Origin: Ectothiorhodospiraceae bacterium WFHF3C12
Lineage (GTDB): Bacteria; Pseudomonadota; Gammaproteobacteria; Nitrococcales; Nitrococcaceae
DNA length: 64,000 bases
Reading direction: 5' to 3'
NCBI GenBank assembly: GCA_013519935.1
Contig: JACDUA010000007.1
Span: 1-64,000 of the forward strand
Notes under the pieces: generated by a model
What the model was told of the DNA's origin: nothing
The model's input: the letters and a program-made list of their open reading frames with translations, nothing else
Database searches by the model: none
Part shown: piece by piece, positions 10,358 through 19,542 of the stretch
Numbering within the stretch: position 1 is the first letter of the stretch
Layout of the letters: every line of letters starts with the position of its first letter
Position numbers and translations under genes: made by a program

Positions 10358-11089
10358 CTAGTCATCCGCCGGCGCGGTGGTTGTCTCCGGAACGAACATG
10401 TAGCCGACGCCGCGGACGGTGCGCAGCATTCGGGGCGACTCCGGGTTGCGCTCGATCTTCTTGCGCAGGCGGGCCACGCGAATGTCGACGCTGCGATCGT
10501 ACGGATTCCAGTCGCGGTTCTGGGTGAGGTCGAGGATGTCGTCGCGGCTGAGAACCCGGTTGGGCCGGGTGCCGAATACCTGGAGCAGATCGAACTCCAT
10601 CTGGGTGATGGGGATCTCGCGGCCATCCGCGTCGTGCAGGCAGCGCGCGTCCAGATCCAGCACGCAATCCCCGAAACGCAGGCTGCGGGCATGGCGGGCG
10701 GCAACCGCTGGCTCGCGTGGGCCCAGGCGCCGCAACACGCCCTTGACGCGCGCCAGCAGCTCCCGGTTGTCGAAGGGCTTCGCGATATAGTCGTCGGCGC
10801 CGACCTCCAGGCCGATGATGCGGTCCACGGTCTCGCCGGCGGCGGTGACCATGATGATGCCAATATCCAGGTGCTCGCGGATGTGCCTCGCCAGTGACAG
10901 GCCGTCCTCGCCCGGCATGTTCAGGTCGAGCAGCACCAGTTGGGGCGGGGCGGCCGCAAGCGCCCTTCGCGCGGAGTCGGCGTCCGCCGCGGTGTGCACG
11001 TCGAAGCCCTTGTCAGCCAGGTATTCGCTCAGCAGCGAGCGGATCTGGCTGTCGTCGTCCACGATCAGTATCGATGGGTTGCCGTCCAT
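10358..11089 (-). CDS. OmpR-family response regulator
   Basis: ILIVDDDSQIRSLL, VLLDLNMPGEDGL receiver; winged-helix RSVDIRVARLRKKIE...VRGVGYMF. Confidence 0.93.
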   Translation of the reverse strand: MDGNPSILIVDDDSQIRSLLSEYLADKGFDVHTAADADSARRALAAAPPQLVLLDLNMPGEDGLSLARHIREHLDIGIIMVTAAGETVDRIIGLEVGADDYIAKPFDNRELLARVKGVLRRLGPREPAVAARHARSLRFGDCVLDLDARCLHDADGREIPITQMEFDLLQVFGTRPNRVLSRDDILDLTQNRDWNPYDRSVDIRVARLRKKIERNPESPRMLRTVRGVGYMFVPETTTAPADD

Positions 11090-11173
11090 GTCCCGTTTGC
11101 CCTGGGGCAGGCTGCCGTAAGTGCTTGTTATATCCCTACCAACCGAATCCGGCAAGGCCGGCGGCCGAATGGC

Positions 11174-11899
11174 TCAGGGCCTGGCGAGGGCGTCCCGGGC
11201 CAGTTCGCGCTCCAGCTCGCCGATACGCCGGATGCTGTCCCGGGCGCCGGCCGTGTCCCTGTCGGTAACTTGCCGGACGAGCTGGCGCATCCAGTCCAGG
11301 TGCTGATCCATCGCCGCCGCCCGCTGCGTCCAGGAGCGATAGAGCACGCGTCGCAGGGCCGGCTCCAGATCGGCGAAAAGCTCGTCGAGCAGGGGATTGT
11401 CCACTACTGGCGCGCAGGCTCGCGCAAAGGTGAAGTTGCGCTCGAAGTAGTCGCTCACGTCGCCACGGGCCGCGGCCCGGTTCAGGTCCTCGATGACCGT
11501 GTACAGCGGCGGCAGGTCCTCGGGGCGCCAGTGCTCGGCGGTCTTCTCCGCCAGCAGCTGGTAAAGCGGAATGACCACGTCGTAGAGCCGATCCACGTCC
11601 CGGGCCGACAGCTCGGTGACCACGGCGCCCCGGCGAGGGAGGATGCGCACCAGCCGCCTCTTCTCCAGCAGGCGCAGGGCCTCGCGAACCGGCCCGCGGC
11701 TGACGCCCAGGGATTCGGCGAGCTGGGTTTCCAGCAGCCGCGCGCCGGGGGCGAGCTCGCCGCGGATGACCCGCTCGCCCACGGTCTCGGCGATAGCCTC
11801 GTTGAGGTTCCGCCCATCGGACGACGCCTTGACGGTTGGTTTCCCGCCCATAGGTCTTTGATTGCCGGGGCGGTCTTCTAGGCTTGTCATACAGGTCAC
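11174..11899 (-). CDS. GntR-family (FCD domain) transcriptional regulator
   Basis: LAESLGVSRGPVREALRLLEKRRLV wHTH; FCD-like C-terminal domain. Confidence 0.9.
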   Translation of the reverse strand: MTCMTSLEDRPGNQRPMGGKPTVKASSDGRNLNEAIAETVGERVIRGELAPGARLLETQLAESLGVSRGPVREALRLLEKRRLVRILPRRGAVVTELSARDVDRLYDVVIPLYQLLAEKTAEHWRPEDLPPLYTVIEDLNRAAARGDVSDYFERNFTFARACAPVVDNPLLDELFADLEPALRRVLYRSWTQRAAAMDQHLDWMRQLVRQVTDRDTAGARDSIRRIGELERELARDALARP

Positions 11900-11936
11900 C
11901 GTGGTGCTTTGTCAGCAGTCCGGGGTAATGGCCGGC

Positions 11937-11950
11937 AATTGTTGACAATT
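11937..11950. promoter_or_regulatory. Putative GntR/FCD operator site 1
   Basis: AATTGTTGACAATT near-palindrome (TNGTNNACNA type) in divergent intergenic region. Confidence 0.55.
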
Positions 11951-11967
11951 TTATTGAGCGACGTTTG

Positions 11968-11980
11968 AATTGTCGACATT
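11968..11980. promoter_or_regulatory. Putative GntR/FCD operator site 2
   Basis: AATTGTCGACATT near-palindrome about 31 bp centre to centre from site 1. Confidence 0.55.
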
Positions 11981-12016
11981 CATTCTGGCGTACTGCGTCC
12001 AAGGGGAGGCGTTGTC

Positions 12017-13636
12017 GTGGCGAAAGATCCCGAGTCCAAGGACAGCCCGGAAAAGACGGGGCAAAAAGGCGGGGGCGGCACCCGAAAGAAGACACCCGGG
12101 AAGACCGGCGCCACCGCGTCGAAAAGCGGGACTGCCGGGCGAACCACCCGCGGCACCAGCGGGGCGAAGCCCGCCGGCGGGGCTGCCAAGCGCTCGTCCG
12201 GTAAGGCGGCGAGCGGTTCGCAAAGCGCTTCGTCGACTCGCAAGGCGGCCAGCAGCTCGGCAGGATCCTCCACCCGCAAGACGACCGGCGGCGGCCGGGG
12301 CGGTTCCAGCCGAACGACGACCAAGGGCAGCACCAGCCGCAGCGCCACTCAGGCCGGCGATCGCCTGGCGGTCGTGGCGGGCCTGCGTACCCCGTTCGCC
12401 CGGCAGCTGACCGCGTTCAAGGGCGTCAACGCCATTGAGCTGGGCTGCATGGTCACCAACGAATTGCTCGCGCGCACGGACATCGATCCGTCCATCGTCG
12501 ACCGTGTGGTCTACGGCCAGGTCATTACCCTGCCCGAGGCGCCGAACATCGCGCGCGAGGTCGTCATCGGCTGCGGCATGGATCTGTCCACTGACGCCTA
12601 CAGCGTTTCCCGCGCGTGCGCCACCAGCTTCCAGTCCACCGTCGACATCGCCCAGGCCATCACCATGGGCGATATCGAGGTGGGCATCGCGGGCGGGGCC
12701 GATTCCAGCTCGGTGATCCCCGTGCAGGTCTCGCCGAAGCTGCGGGACGTGCTGGTGGAGATGACCAAGGCCAAGACCATGGGCGACCGGCTCAACCTGC
12801 TCAAGCGGTTGCGCCCGAAGGATCTGGCGCCGAACCCCCCGGCGGTGAAGGATTACAGCACCGGGCTGGGCATGGGCGACATCGGCGAGCAGATGGCCAA
12901 GACCCACGGCATCAGCCGCGAGGCGCAGGACGAGCTCACCCTGCGCTCGCATCAGCGGGCCAACCAGGCCTGGGAGGACGGCCGGCTCGACGCCGAGGTG
13001 ATGCACGCCTTCGCCGGCCCGAAGCAGACCCATATCCACAAGGACAACAACATCCGGCCGGATGCCTCCATGGAGTCGCTGGCCAAGCTCAAGCCGGCCT
13101 TCGACAAGAGACACGGGACCGTCACGGCGGGGAACTCCACGCCGCTGACCGATGGCGCCACCAGCCTGCTGCTGATGAAGGAGAGCCGGGCGCGGGCGCT
13201 GGGACTGGAGCCGCTGGGCTTCATCCGCTCCCATGCCTTCCAGGCGGTGAACCCGTTCCAGGACGGCCTGATCGGTCCGCTCTATGCCACGGCCAGGGTG
13301 CTGGACCGGGCGGGGATCGCCAGCACGGACGAGCTGACGCTGATCGACATTCACGAGGCCTTCGCGTCCCAGACACTCTCGGTGCTCAAGTATTGGGACG
13401 ATCCACAGTTCGCGAAGGACAGGCTGGGCCGCAGCAAACCCCTCGGCGAGGTGGACTGGGACCGGATCAACGTGCTGGGCGGCTCGGTCGCCTACGGGCA
13501 TCCATTCGCCGCCACCGGCGGCCGGATGATCGTCCAGACCCTCAACGAGCTGCGCCGCCGCGGCGGGGGCGTGGCGCTGAATACCGCCTGTGCCGCCGGC
13601 GGCCTGGCGGCGGCGATGATTCTGGAGGTGGCGTGA
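12017..13636 (+). CDS. fadI: Acetyl-CoA C-acyltransferase (FadI-like thiolase) with about 110-aa Lys/Arg/Ser/Thr/Gly-rich N-terminal extension
   Basis: Thiolase core RTPFARQ..., [10 protein letters not shown] (nucleophile Cys), [34 protein letters not shown] start with AGGGGAGG RBS 8 nt upstream. Confidence 0.9.
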   Translation: MAKDPESKDSPEKTGQKGGGGTRKKTPGKTGATASKSGTAGRTTRGTSGAKPAGGAAKRSSGKAASGSQSASSTRKAASSSAGSSTRKTTGGGRGGSSRTTTKGSTSRSATQAGDRLAVVAGLRTPFARQLTAFKGVNAIELGCMVTNELLARTDIDPSIVDRVVYGQVITLPEAPNIAREVVIGCGMDLSTDAYSVSRACATSFQSTVDIAQAITMGDIEVGIAGGADSSSVIPVQVSPKLRDVLVEMTKAKTMGDRLNLLKRLRPKDLAPNPPAVKDYSTGLGMGDIGEQMAKTHGISREAQDELTLRSHQRANQAWEDGRLDAEVMHAFAGPKQTHIHKDNNIRPDASMESLAKLKPAFDKRHGTVTAGNSTPLTDGATSLLLMKESRARALGLEPLGFIRSHAFQAVNPFQDGLIGPLYATARVLDRAGIASTDELTLIDIHEAFASQTLSVLKYWDDPQFAKDRLGRSKPLGEVDWDRINVLGGSVAYGHPFAATGGRMIVQTLNELRRRGGGVALNTACAAGGLAAAMILEVA

Positions 13637-15828
13637 TGGCGACGCAGCAGGAGAAGGGGACGGCCACGGACAGCGCGGAGCCCATGACGCTGGAGATCCG
13701 GGACGACGGCATCGCCGTCATCACCATCGACTGCCCCGGCGAGGCCCAGAACACGCTGGGCGAGGCCGTGATGGAGTCCGCCCGCAAGCACCTGGCGGAC
13801 GTGACACGGCGCAAGGACATCAAGGGTCTGATCTTCCGCAGCGCCAAGCCCGGCTCGTTCATCGCCGGCGCCGATATCCGCATGTTGCAGCGATGCGGCT
13901 CGGCGCAGGAGGTCAGCGAGCTCTCCCGCGCCGGTCAGCGGGCCTTCGACCAGATCGAGGACGCGGGGATCCCCGTGGTGGCGGCCGTGGACGGGGCCTG
14001 TCTGGGCGGCGGCCTGGAGCTGGCCATGGCCTGCCATGCGCGGGTCTGTACCGATTCCGAAAAGACCGTTCTGGGCCTGCCGGAAGTGCAGCTTGGCCTG
14101 CTGCCGGGCAGCGGCGGGACGCAGCGCCTCCCGCGCTACGTGGGCATCCCCGCCGCCCTGGACATGATGATGACCGGCAAGCACGTGCGGCCTGGCAAGG
14201 CCCGGCGCATGGGCCTGGTGGACGACGTGGTGCCCGCTTCGATCGTGATGGACGTGGCGGTGGAGCAGATCAACAGGCTTCAGGGCCGCCACCGCCGGGC
14301 GCGGGAGCCCGGGGCGGGGTCGACGATGGAGCGCGTCACCCGGTGGGCGCTTGAGAAGAACCCGCTGGGCCGCAGCGTGGTGTTCAAGCAGGCCGAGAAG
14401 CAGATGCTGGCCCAGACCAAGGGTAACTACCCGGCGCCGAAGCGCATTCTGGAGGTGGTGGAAGCCGGCCTCAGCCAGGGCATGCGCAAGGGGCTGGAAC
14501 TGGAGGCGAAGGCCTTTGGCGAGCTGGCCATGACGCCGGAAGCACGTCAGCTCATGGGGCTGTATTTCGCCACGACGGCCATGAAGAAGGACACCGGCGT
14601 CTCCGACCCGAAGGTCACGCCCCGCGAAGTGCACCGCGTGGGCGTGCTCGGCGCGGGCCTCATGGGAGCCGGCATCAGCTATGTCACCGCGGACAAGGCG
14701 GGCATCCCGGTGCGACTCAAGGACGTCAAGCCCGAGGGTCTGTCGGCGGGCATGAAACACGTCCACGACGAGGTCACCAAGAAGGTCAAGCGCAAGTCCA
14801 TCTCCGCCATCGAGGGCGACATCATCGCCCGGCGGGTGACAGGGACGCTGGATTTCTCCGGTTTCCGGAACCTCGACATGGTCATCGAGGCGGTGTTCGA
14901 AAAGCTGGATCTCAAACATCAGATGATCCGGGACATCGAGGCCAATTGCCGCGAGGACACGATCTTCGCGACCAATACGTCGTCCATCCCGATAACGGAT
15001 ATCGCCGGGGGGGCGAAGCGGCCGGAGAACGTCATCGGCATGCATTACTTCTCACCCGTGGAGAAGATGCCCCTGCTGGAGGTCATCGCCACCGACAGGA
15101 CCGCCCCGGAGGTCATCGCGACGGTGGTGGACGTGGGTCGCAAACAGGGCAAGACGCCCATAGTCGTCAAGGACGGTGCGGGCTTCTACGTCAACCGTAT
15201 CCTCTCGCCCTATATCAACGAGGCCATGCACCTGCTCGGCAGCGGTGTTGCCATCGACCGGATCGACAAGGCGCTGGTGCAGTTCGGCTTCCCGGTCGGT
15301 CCCTTCAAGCTTCTCGATGAAGTGGGCATCGACATCTCGGCCCATGTCGCGCCCATTCTTCACGAGGCCTTCGGCGAGCGCATGAAGCCGGTGAGCGAGG
15401 CGGGCAAGATGATCGATGACGGCCGGTTGGGCAAGAAGGCCGGCAAGGGCTTTTACGATTACAGCGGCAAGAGCTCCGGCAAGGACGTGGACGAGGCCGT
15501 GTACAAGCTGCTGGGCGTCGAGCCGACGGGCAGCATGAAGCCCGAGGAGATCGTTGACCGCACGGTGTTGATGATGCTCAACGAAGCCGCCATCTGTTAT
15601 CAGGAAGGGTTGATACGCAGCGCCCGGGACGGCGACATCGGCGCGGTGTTCGGCATCGGCTTTCCGCCGTTCCGCGGCGGCCCGTTCCGCTACATGGATT
15701 CGCTGGGCCTGGACACGGTGCTCAAGAAGCTCGAGACCCATCACCAGAACCAGGGCGAGCGCTACGCACCGGCCCGGATCATCAGCGAGATGGCGGAAAA
15801 AGGGGAGCGATTCCACAAAGAGGACTGA
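13636..15828 (+). CDS. fadJ: Fatty acid oxidation complex alpha subunit (enoyl-CoA hydratase/3-hydroxyacyl-CoA dehydrogenase)
   Basis: GACLGGGLELAMACHAR crotonase motif; VGVLGAGLMGAGI Rossmann motif; HYFSPVEKMPLLEV; stop/start overlap with thiolase gene. Confidence 0.94.
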   Translation: MATQQEKGTATDSAEPMTLEIRDDGIAVITIDCPGEAQNTLGEAVMESARKHLADVTRRKDIKGLIFRSAKPGSFIAGADIRMLQRCGSAQEVSELSRAGQRAFDQIEDAGIPVVAAVDGACLGGGLELAMACHARVCTDSEKTVLGLPEVQLGLLPGSGGTQRLPRYVGIPAALDMMMTGKHVRPGKARRMGLVDDVVPASIVMDVAVEQINRLQGRHRRAREPGAGSTMERVTRWALEKNPLGRSVVFKQAEKQMLAQTKGNYPAPKRILEVVEAGLSQGMRKGLELEAKAFGELAMTPEARQLMGLYFATTAMKKDTGVSDPKVTPREVHRVGVLGAGLMGAGISYVTADKAGIPVRLKDVKPEGLSAGMKHVHDEVTKKVKRKSISAIEGDIIARRVTGTLDFSGFRNLDMVIEAVFEKLDLKHQMIRDIEANCREDTIFATNTSSIPITDIAGGAKRPENVIGMHYFSPVEKMPLLEVIATDRTAPEVIATVVDVGRKQGKTPIVVKDGAGFYVNRILSPYINEAMHLLGSGVAIDRIDKALVQFGFPVGPFKLLDEVGIDISAHVAPILHEAFGERMKPVSEAGKMIDDGRLGKKAGKGFYDYSGKSSGKDVDEAVYKLLGVEPTGSMKPEEIVDRTVLMMLNEAAICYQEGLIRSARDGDIGAVFGIGFPPFRGGPFRYMDSLGLDTVLKKLETHHQNQGERYAPARIISEMAEKGERFHKED

Positions 15829-15951
15829 ATCGCTCGGTTCGGCGCCACCGGAAAAGGCCACGGATCGCTTCTACACTCCGGGCAACAGACGGCGGACGGG
15901 CTGCAGCAAGACGCCCCCTGCCGTCACTTTCGATGAGAAGGAGGAGCAGAC

Positions 15952-16164
15952 ATGTCAGGAAGCGTATACAGAGTCACGGAGATCATTGGTACCAGCGAGA
16001 AATCCTGGGAGGATGCAGCCAAGAATGCGGTTGAGTCCGCATCGCAGTCGCTGAAGCACATGCGCGTGGCGGAAGTAGTGGAGCTGGATATGACGGTCAG
16101 CGAAGAAGGCAAGGTCACCGCCTACCGCGCCAAGGTGAACATCTCGTTCAAGTACGAAGCCTGA
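15952..16164 (+). CDS. Dodecin family flavin-binding protein
   Basis: 70 aa; VYRVTEIIGTSEKSWEDAAKNAVESASQSLKHMRVAEVVELDM. Confidence 0.93.
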   Translation: MSGSVYRVTEIIGTSEKSWEDAAKNAVESASQSLKHMRVAEVVELDMTVSEEGKVTAYRAKVNISFKYEA

Positions 16165-16168
16165 ACCT

Positions 16169-16201
16169 GACGGCCGGCGCGTCACGCACGCGTCGGCCGT
16201 C
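16169..16201 (+). terminator. Terminator-like hairpin downstream of dodecin
   Basis: GACGGCCGGCGCGT-CACGC-ACGCGTCGGCCGTC stem with one mismatch. Confidence 0.5.
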
Positions 16202-16217
16202 TCCGTATTTCCTTTCC

Positions 16218-17039
16218 TCAATCGCGGCTTGCCAGCACCAGTACGACCGTAACCCCGCCCGCCTCCAGATTGCGTGTCAGATTCCGAGTCCGCTCGCTCA
16301 TGTCAGGGCCGACCAGCAGGTGCAAGCCCAGGCGGGGCGATGACGAGCCATCCTGGCGAGCGGCCATCCGCTGGAAGAATGCCAGCGCCGCTTCGGTGCG
16401 GTCCTGCCACTGCTCGATGCGCAGACCGGCATCGGCCAGACGCCGGCGCATACCCTCAACCGTGTCCAGGTGGCTGATGGCGGCGCTGTCCGCCCACGGC
16501 ACCGGGTAGTGCAGCTCGCCGCCCGTGTCTCCGGCGAGCACTTCGTAGCACACCAGCCGCCCGCCCGGACGGAGCACGCGGGCGAGCTCCGCGAACAGGG
16601 CGTCCTTGTCCGCCACGTTCATGGTCATGTGCTGGGTCCAGACCACGTCGAACGCACCTGGCTCGAAAGGCAGGGCCAGCGCATCTGCCTGGCGGAATCG
16701 GACCTGGCCCTCCAGGCCGACCCGGGCGGTGAGATCGTTGGCCACTTCGCAGTAGCTGCGGGCGAGGTCGACACCGGTGACGCGGCAGCCGGTTTCCGCG
16801 GCCATGGTCCGTGCCGGCCCGCCGATGCCGGCGCCCACGTCCAGCACGTGATCCGCGGGGCCGATGCCGGCGAGCTCGATCATTTCCTGGGTGGCCCGCC
16901 GGCCGCCGATGTGGAACTCGTCTAGCGGCGCCAGGTCCTCGGGATGCAGATCGTCTACGTCGAGTCCGGATTCCGCCAGCGCGTTCAGCAGCGACGCCAG
17001 CAGCTCGTCGCGCTCGTAATGGTTCGCCACGTTGGTCAT
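16218..17039 (-). CDS. Class I SAM-dependent methyltransferase
   Basis: VLDVGAGIGGPARTMA motif I; VWTQHMTMNVADK. Confidence 0.9.
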   Translation of the reverse strand: MTNVANHYERDELLASLLNALAESGLDVDDLHPEDLAPLDEFHIGGRRATQEMIELAGIGPADHVLDVGAGIGGPARTMAAETGCRVTGVDLARSYCEVANDLTARVGLEGQVRFRQADALALPFEPGAFDVVWTQHMTMNVADKDALFAELARVLRPGGRLVCYEVLAGDTGGELHYPVPWADSAAISHLDTVEGMRRRLADAGLRIEQWQDRTEAALAFFQRMAARQDGSSSPRLGLHLLVGPDMSERTRNLTRNLEAGGVTVVLVLASRD

Positions 17040-17821
17040 CCCGAGTCCCCCTCTCGCTCCGTAGCCCCCGGGGCTTCAATCGTGTCCTGGTAGGCGTGCC
17101 AGGTCGCGTAGCCGATCACCGGCAACGTAATGACCAGGCCCAGGTACGCCGTTGCGAAGCCGACCAGCACCGAGATCAGGATCAGGGCCGCCCAGATCAC
17201 CATGACGCCCTTGTTTCGCAGCACCGCCATAAAGCTGGTGATGACCGCGGATATCACGTCGGCTCGGCGGTCCATCATCATGGGCAGGGAAAAGGCGCTG
17301 ACGGCGAAGGCGACGGCGGCGAAGACCGCGCCCACGGCGGTCCCGATACTGAAGAACGCCACCAGCTGGTAGAGGCTCGGGTCGCTCAGGGCGGGGAAGA
17401 AGACGTGCACCATGGCCGCGGCGCGCGCCCAGACGAGCAACACGATGAGCAGCACCACGGCGAAGATCAGCTCATTGCCGAAGTTGCTGCGCACGGCCTG
17501 CAGCGACCCGGCGATGCTCGGCGGTTGTCCCAGCTGGAGCCGTCGGCTGGTTTCGTACAGCGCGAAGGCCAGCACCGGGGCAATGAGCATGAAACCGGTG
17601 AGGAGGCTGAACATGAAAACCCAGTTGCCCGTGAGTATCATCACTCCCGTAATGGCGTAGCTGGCCAGCACCAGAATGGCGCCGTAGGCGAAGCTGTGTG
17701 CCGGGGCGCGCCGGAAATCCGCCCAGCCGGCCCGCAGCCAGCGCCAGGGGGCAGCGGGCGAGAGGTCCCGCACGCCGGGCAGCGGGACATGATCCTCCTC
17801 CGGGGGTGTCTGCTCGGTCAT
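17036..17821 (-). CDS. DUF2189-type integral membrane protein
   Basis: WLRAGWADFRRAPAHSFAYGAIL... multi-TM; 4-nt overlap with methyltransferase. Confidence 0.75.
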   Translation of the reverse strand: MTEQTPPEEDHVPLPGVRDLSPAAPWRWLRAGWADFRRAPAHSFAYGAILVLASYAITGVMILTGNWVFMFSLLTGFMLIAPVLAFALYETSRRLQLGQPPSIAGSLQAVRSNFGNELIFAVVLLIVLLVWARAAAMVHVFFPALSDPSLYQLVAFFSIGTAVGAVFAAVAFAVSAFSLPMMMDRRADVISAVITSFMAVLRNKGVMVIWAALILISVLVGFATAYLGLVITLPVIGYATWHAYQDTIEAPGATEREGDSG

Positions 17822-17969
17822 AGTCGTTGTCGTAGACACGTGGGAGTCCGAATATCGCGCGGATTCGCGCGCGCTGGCAAGGCCCGGCCACATTTCGGAA
17901 CAAGGCACGGGCTGTCCGGCGCGTCCCCAGTGCTATGCTGTCGCCGCGCATCGCACCCGGGGAGGCCAC

Positions 17970-18812
17970 GTGACCGTATCCATCCGCCGCCTGGACCCCA
18001 GGCGATTCATCACCCTTTTGAGCCAGCTCCACGCCGAGTCTGGCGTGGCCAAGAATCCGCGCCGCTTCGACCCCCGCGCCGGCGTCGTATTGCTGACGGT
18101 AGCCGTCTGCCTGCTGATGCTGCACTACCTGAAATACCGCAGTAGCTTCCACGCCACCCTGGAATGGATCGCGCCGTGGTTCGATCTCTCGCCGCGTGAG
18201 CTGGTTACCATGGTGCGCCGGCATCCCTATGGCGATCTCTTTTCCCAGGCCTGGTGGGGCAGCTGGCACGTCATTACCTACGTCCTCATTCCGGTGCTGG
18301 TGCTCAAGCTGGTCCTGAAGGATCGGCTGCGGGACATGGGGCTCGGTTTGGGAAGCCTGTCCAGGCACTGGGGCTGGTACGTGCTGCTGGCCTCGCCGAT
18401 TCTGGTCTTCGTGGTGCTGGCCAGCTACCGGCCGGACTTCGTGAATTACTATCCGTTCTACCGCCAGGCCCATCTGAGCTGGATGGATTTGCTGCTCTGG
18501 GAAGCCATCTACCTCCTGCAGTTCGTGTGCCTGGAATTCTTCTTCCGCGGCTTCTTCATTCACGCCCTGCGCCCGGCGATGGGTGTGAACGCCGTGTTCG
18601 TCATGTGCGTGCCCTACCTGATGATCCATTTCCCCAAGCCCTGGCTGGAGGCCACCGGCGCGATCCTGTTCGGGCTCTTCCTCGGGGTGCTGTCCATGCG
18701 CTCGCGCTCCATCTGGGGCGGCGTCGGCGTGCATCTGGCCATCGCCGCGGGCATGGACATCGCCGCGTTGATCCAGGGGCCGGGGCTGCCGAAGACCCTG
18801 CTGCGTTTTTAG
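17970..18812 (+). CDS. CPBP family intramembrane metalloprotease
   Basis: LEFFFRGFFIHAL EExxxR-like motif and MIHFPKPWLE; multi-TM. Confidence 0.8.
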   Translation: MTVSIRRLDPRRFITLLSQLHAESGVAKNPRRFDPRAGVVLLTVAVCLLMLHYLKYRSSFHATLEWIAPWFDLSPRELVTMVRRHPYGDLFSQAWWGSWHVITYVLIPVLVLKLVLKDRLRDMGLGLGSLSRHWGWYVLLASPILVFVVLASYRPDFVNYYPFYRQAHLSWMDLLLWEAIYLLQFVCLEFFFRGFFIHALRPAMGVNAVFVMCVPYLMIHFPKPWLEATGAILFGLFLGVLSMRSRSIWGGVGVHLAIAAGMDIAALIQGPGLPKTLLRF

Positions 18813-19066
18813 CCACGGATGGACACAGATGAACACGGATAATTCCGGTGAGCCCGCGTAGCCGGTCCCTGGCACCCTTGGCACGAAGCCCAGCCGCGAC
18901 TTCTCGTAAGGTTGTGCGCGGCCAGGGGCCGCTCCTACACGATCGGGCGGCGACAGGAGAGCTCATACAAGGCCCGGCGCCTCGCGACACTCCTACGATA
19001 TGCGGTCTCGCCTCGCAGGATGACTTGGGGCCATCCGTGTTCATCCGTGTTCATCTGTGGCTAAGA
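18807..19066. repeat. About 260-bp element bounded by about 30-bp imperfect inverted repeats (AGCCACGGATGGACACAGATGAACACGGAT)
   Basis: Left arm 18811-18840 and right arm 19033-19062 are reverse complements with about 3 mismatches; REP-like palindromes inside. Confidence 0.75.
18911..18997 (-). repeat. REP-like palindromes (GTGTAGGAGCGGCCCCTGGCCGCG and CGTAGGAGTGTCGCGAGGCGC read on minus strand)
   Basis: Two copies of the GTAGGAG-(palindrome) consensus also seen near 47.7-48.1 kb. Confidence 0.65.
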
Positions 19067-19108
19067 AAAACGGTTGTGGCAGAATCGAGCCTTCCGTGAG
19101 CAAGCAGG

Positions 19109-19540
19109 GTGGACGGCCGTATGGTGGCCATGACCGTTGATGAGCTGCAGGCGTTTCTCGACGCGCACTTCCCCCATCACACCGGCAAGGTGGAGTCGGT
19201 GGGGCGACACACCGCCCGCATGAGACTGCCCGTGGGCGACGAGCACCTGCGCCCCGGCGGTACCGTCTCGGGTCCCACCATGATGGCGCTGGCCGATTCC
19301 TGCATGTACGTCGCCATCCTCGGGCAGATCGGCCCCGTGGCGCTGGCGGTCACCACCAACCTCAACATCAACTTCCTGCGCCGGCCCGAGCCGCGGGACA
19401 TGATTGCCGAGACCCGCCTGCTCAAGCTGGGCAAGCGCCTCGCCGTCGGCGAGGTCGGTCTCTATTCCGAGGGCGACGAGGAGCCGGTTGCCCACGTGAC
19501 CGCCACCTACTCCATACCGCCGGATCGTGGGGACGGCTGA
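19109..19540 (+). CDS. PaaI family thioesterase (hotdog fold)
   Basis: RPGGTVSGPTMMALADSCMYVAIL...TTNLNINFLRRP. Confidence 0.87.
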   Translation: MDGRMVAMTVDELQAFLDAHFPHHTGKVESVGRHTARMRLPVGDEHLRPGGTVSGPTMMALADSCMYVAILGQIGPVALAVTTNLNINFLRRPEPRDMIAETRLLKLGKRLAVGEVGLYSEGDEEPVAHVTATYSIPPDRGDG

Positions 19541-19542
19541 AG

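Noticed and set aside
12616-13635. Upstream 340 codons of ORF 12616..15828 preceding fadJ
   Set aside because: Runs out of frame through the thiolase gene; the true FadJ start is the ATG at 13636 overlapping the thiolase stop.
11951-15045. Long - strand ORFs (516 and 517 aa) opposite fadI/fadJ
   Set aside because: Composition (H/R/G/A/Q rich) typical of antisense reading of high-GC codons; no homology motifs.
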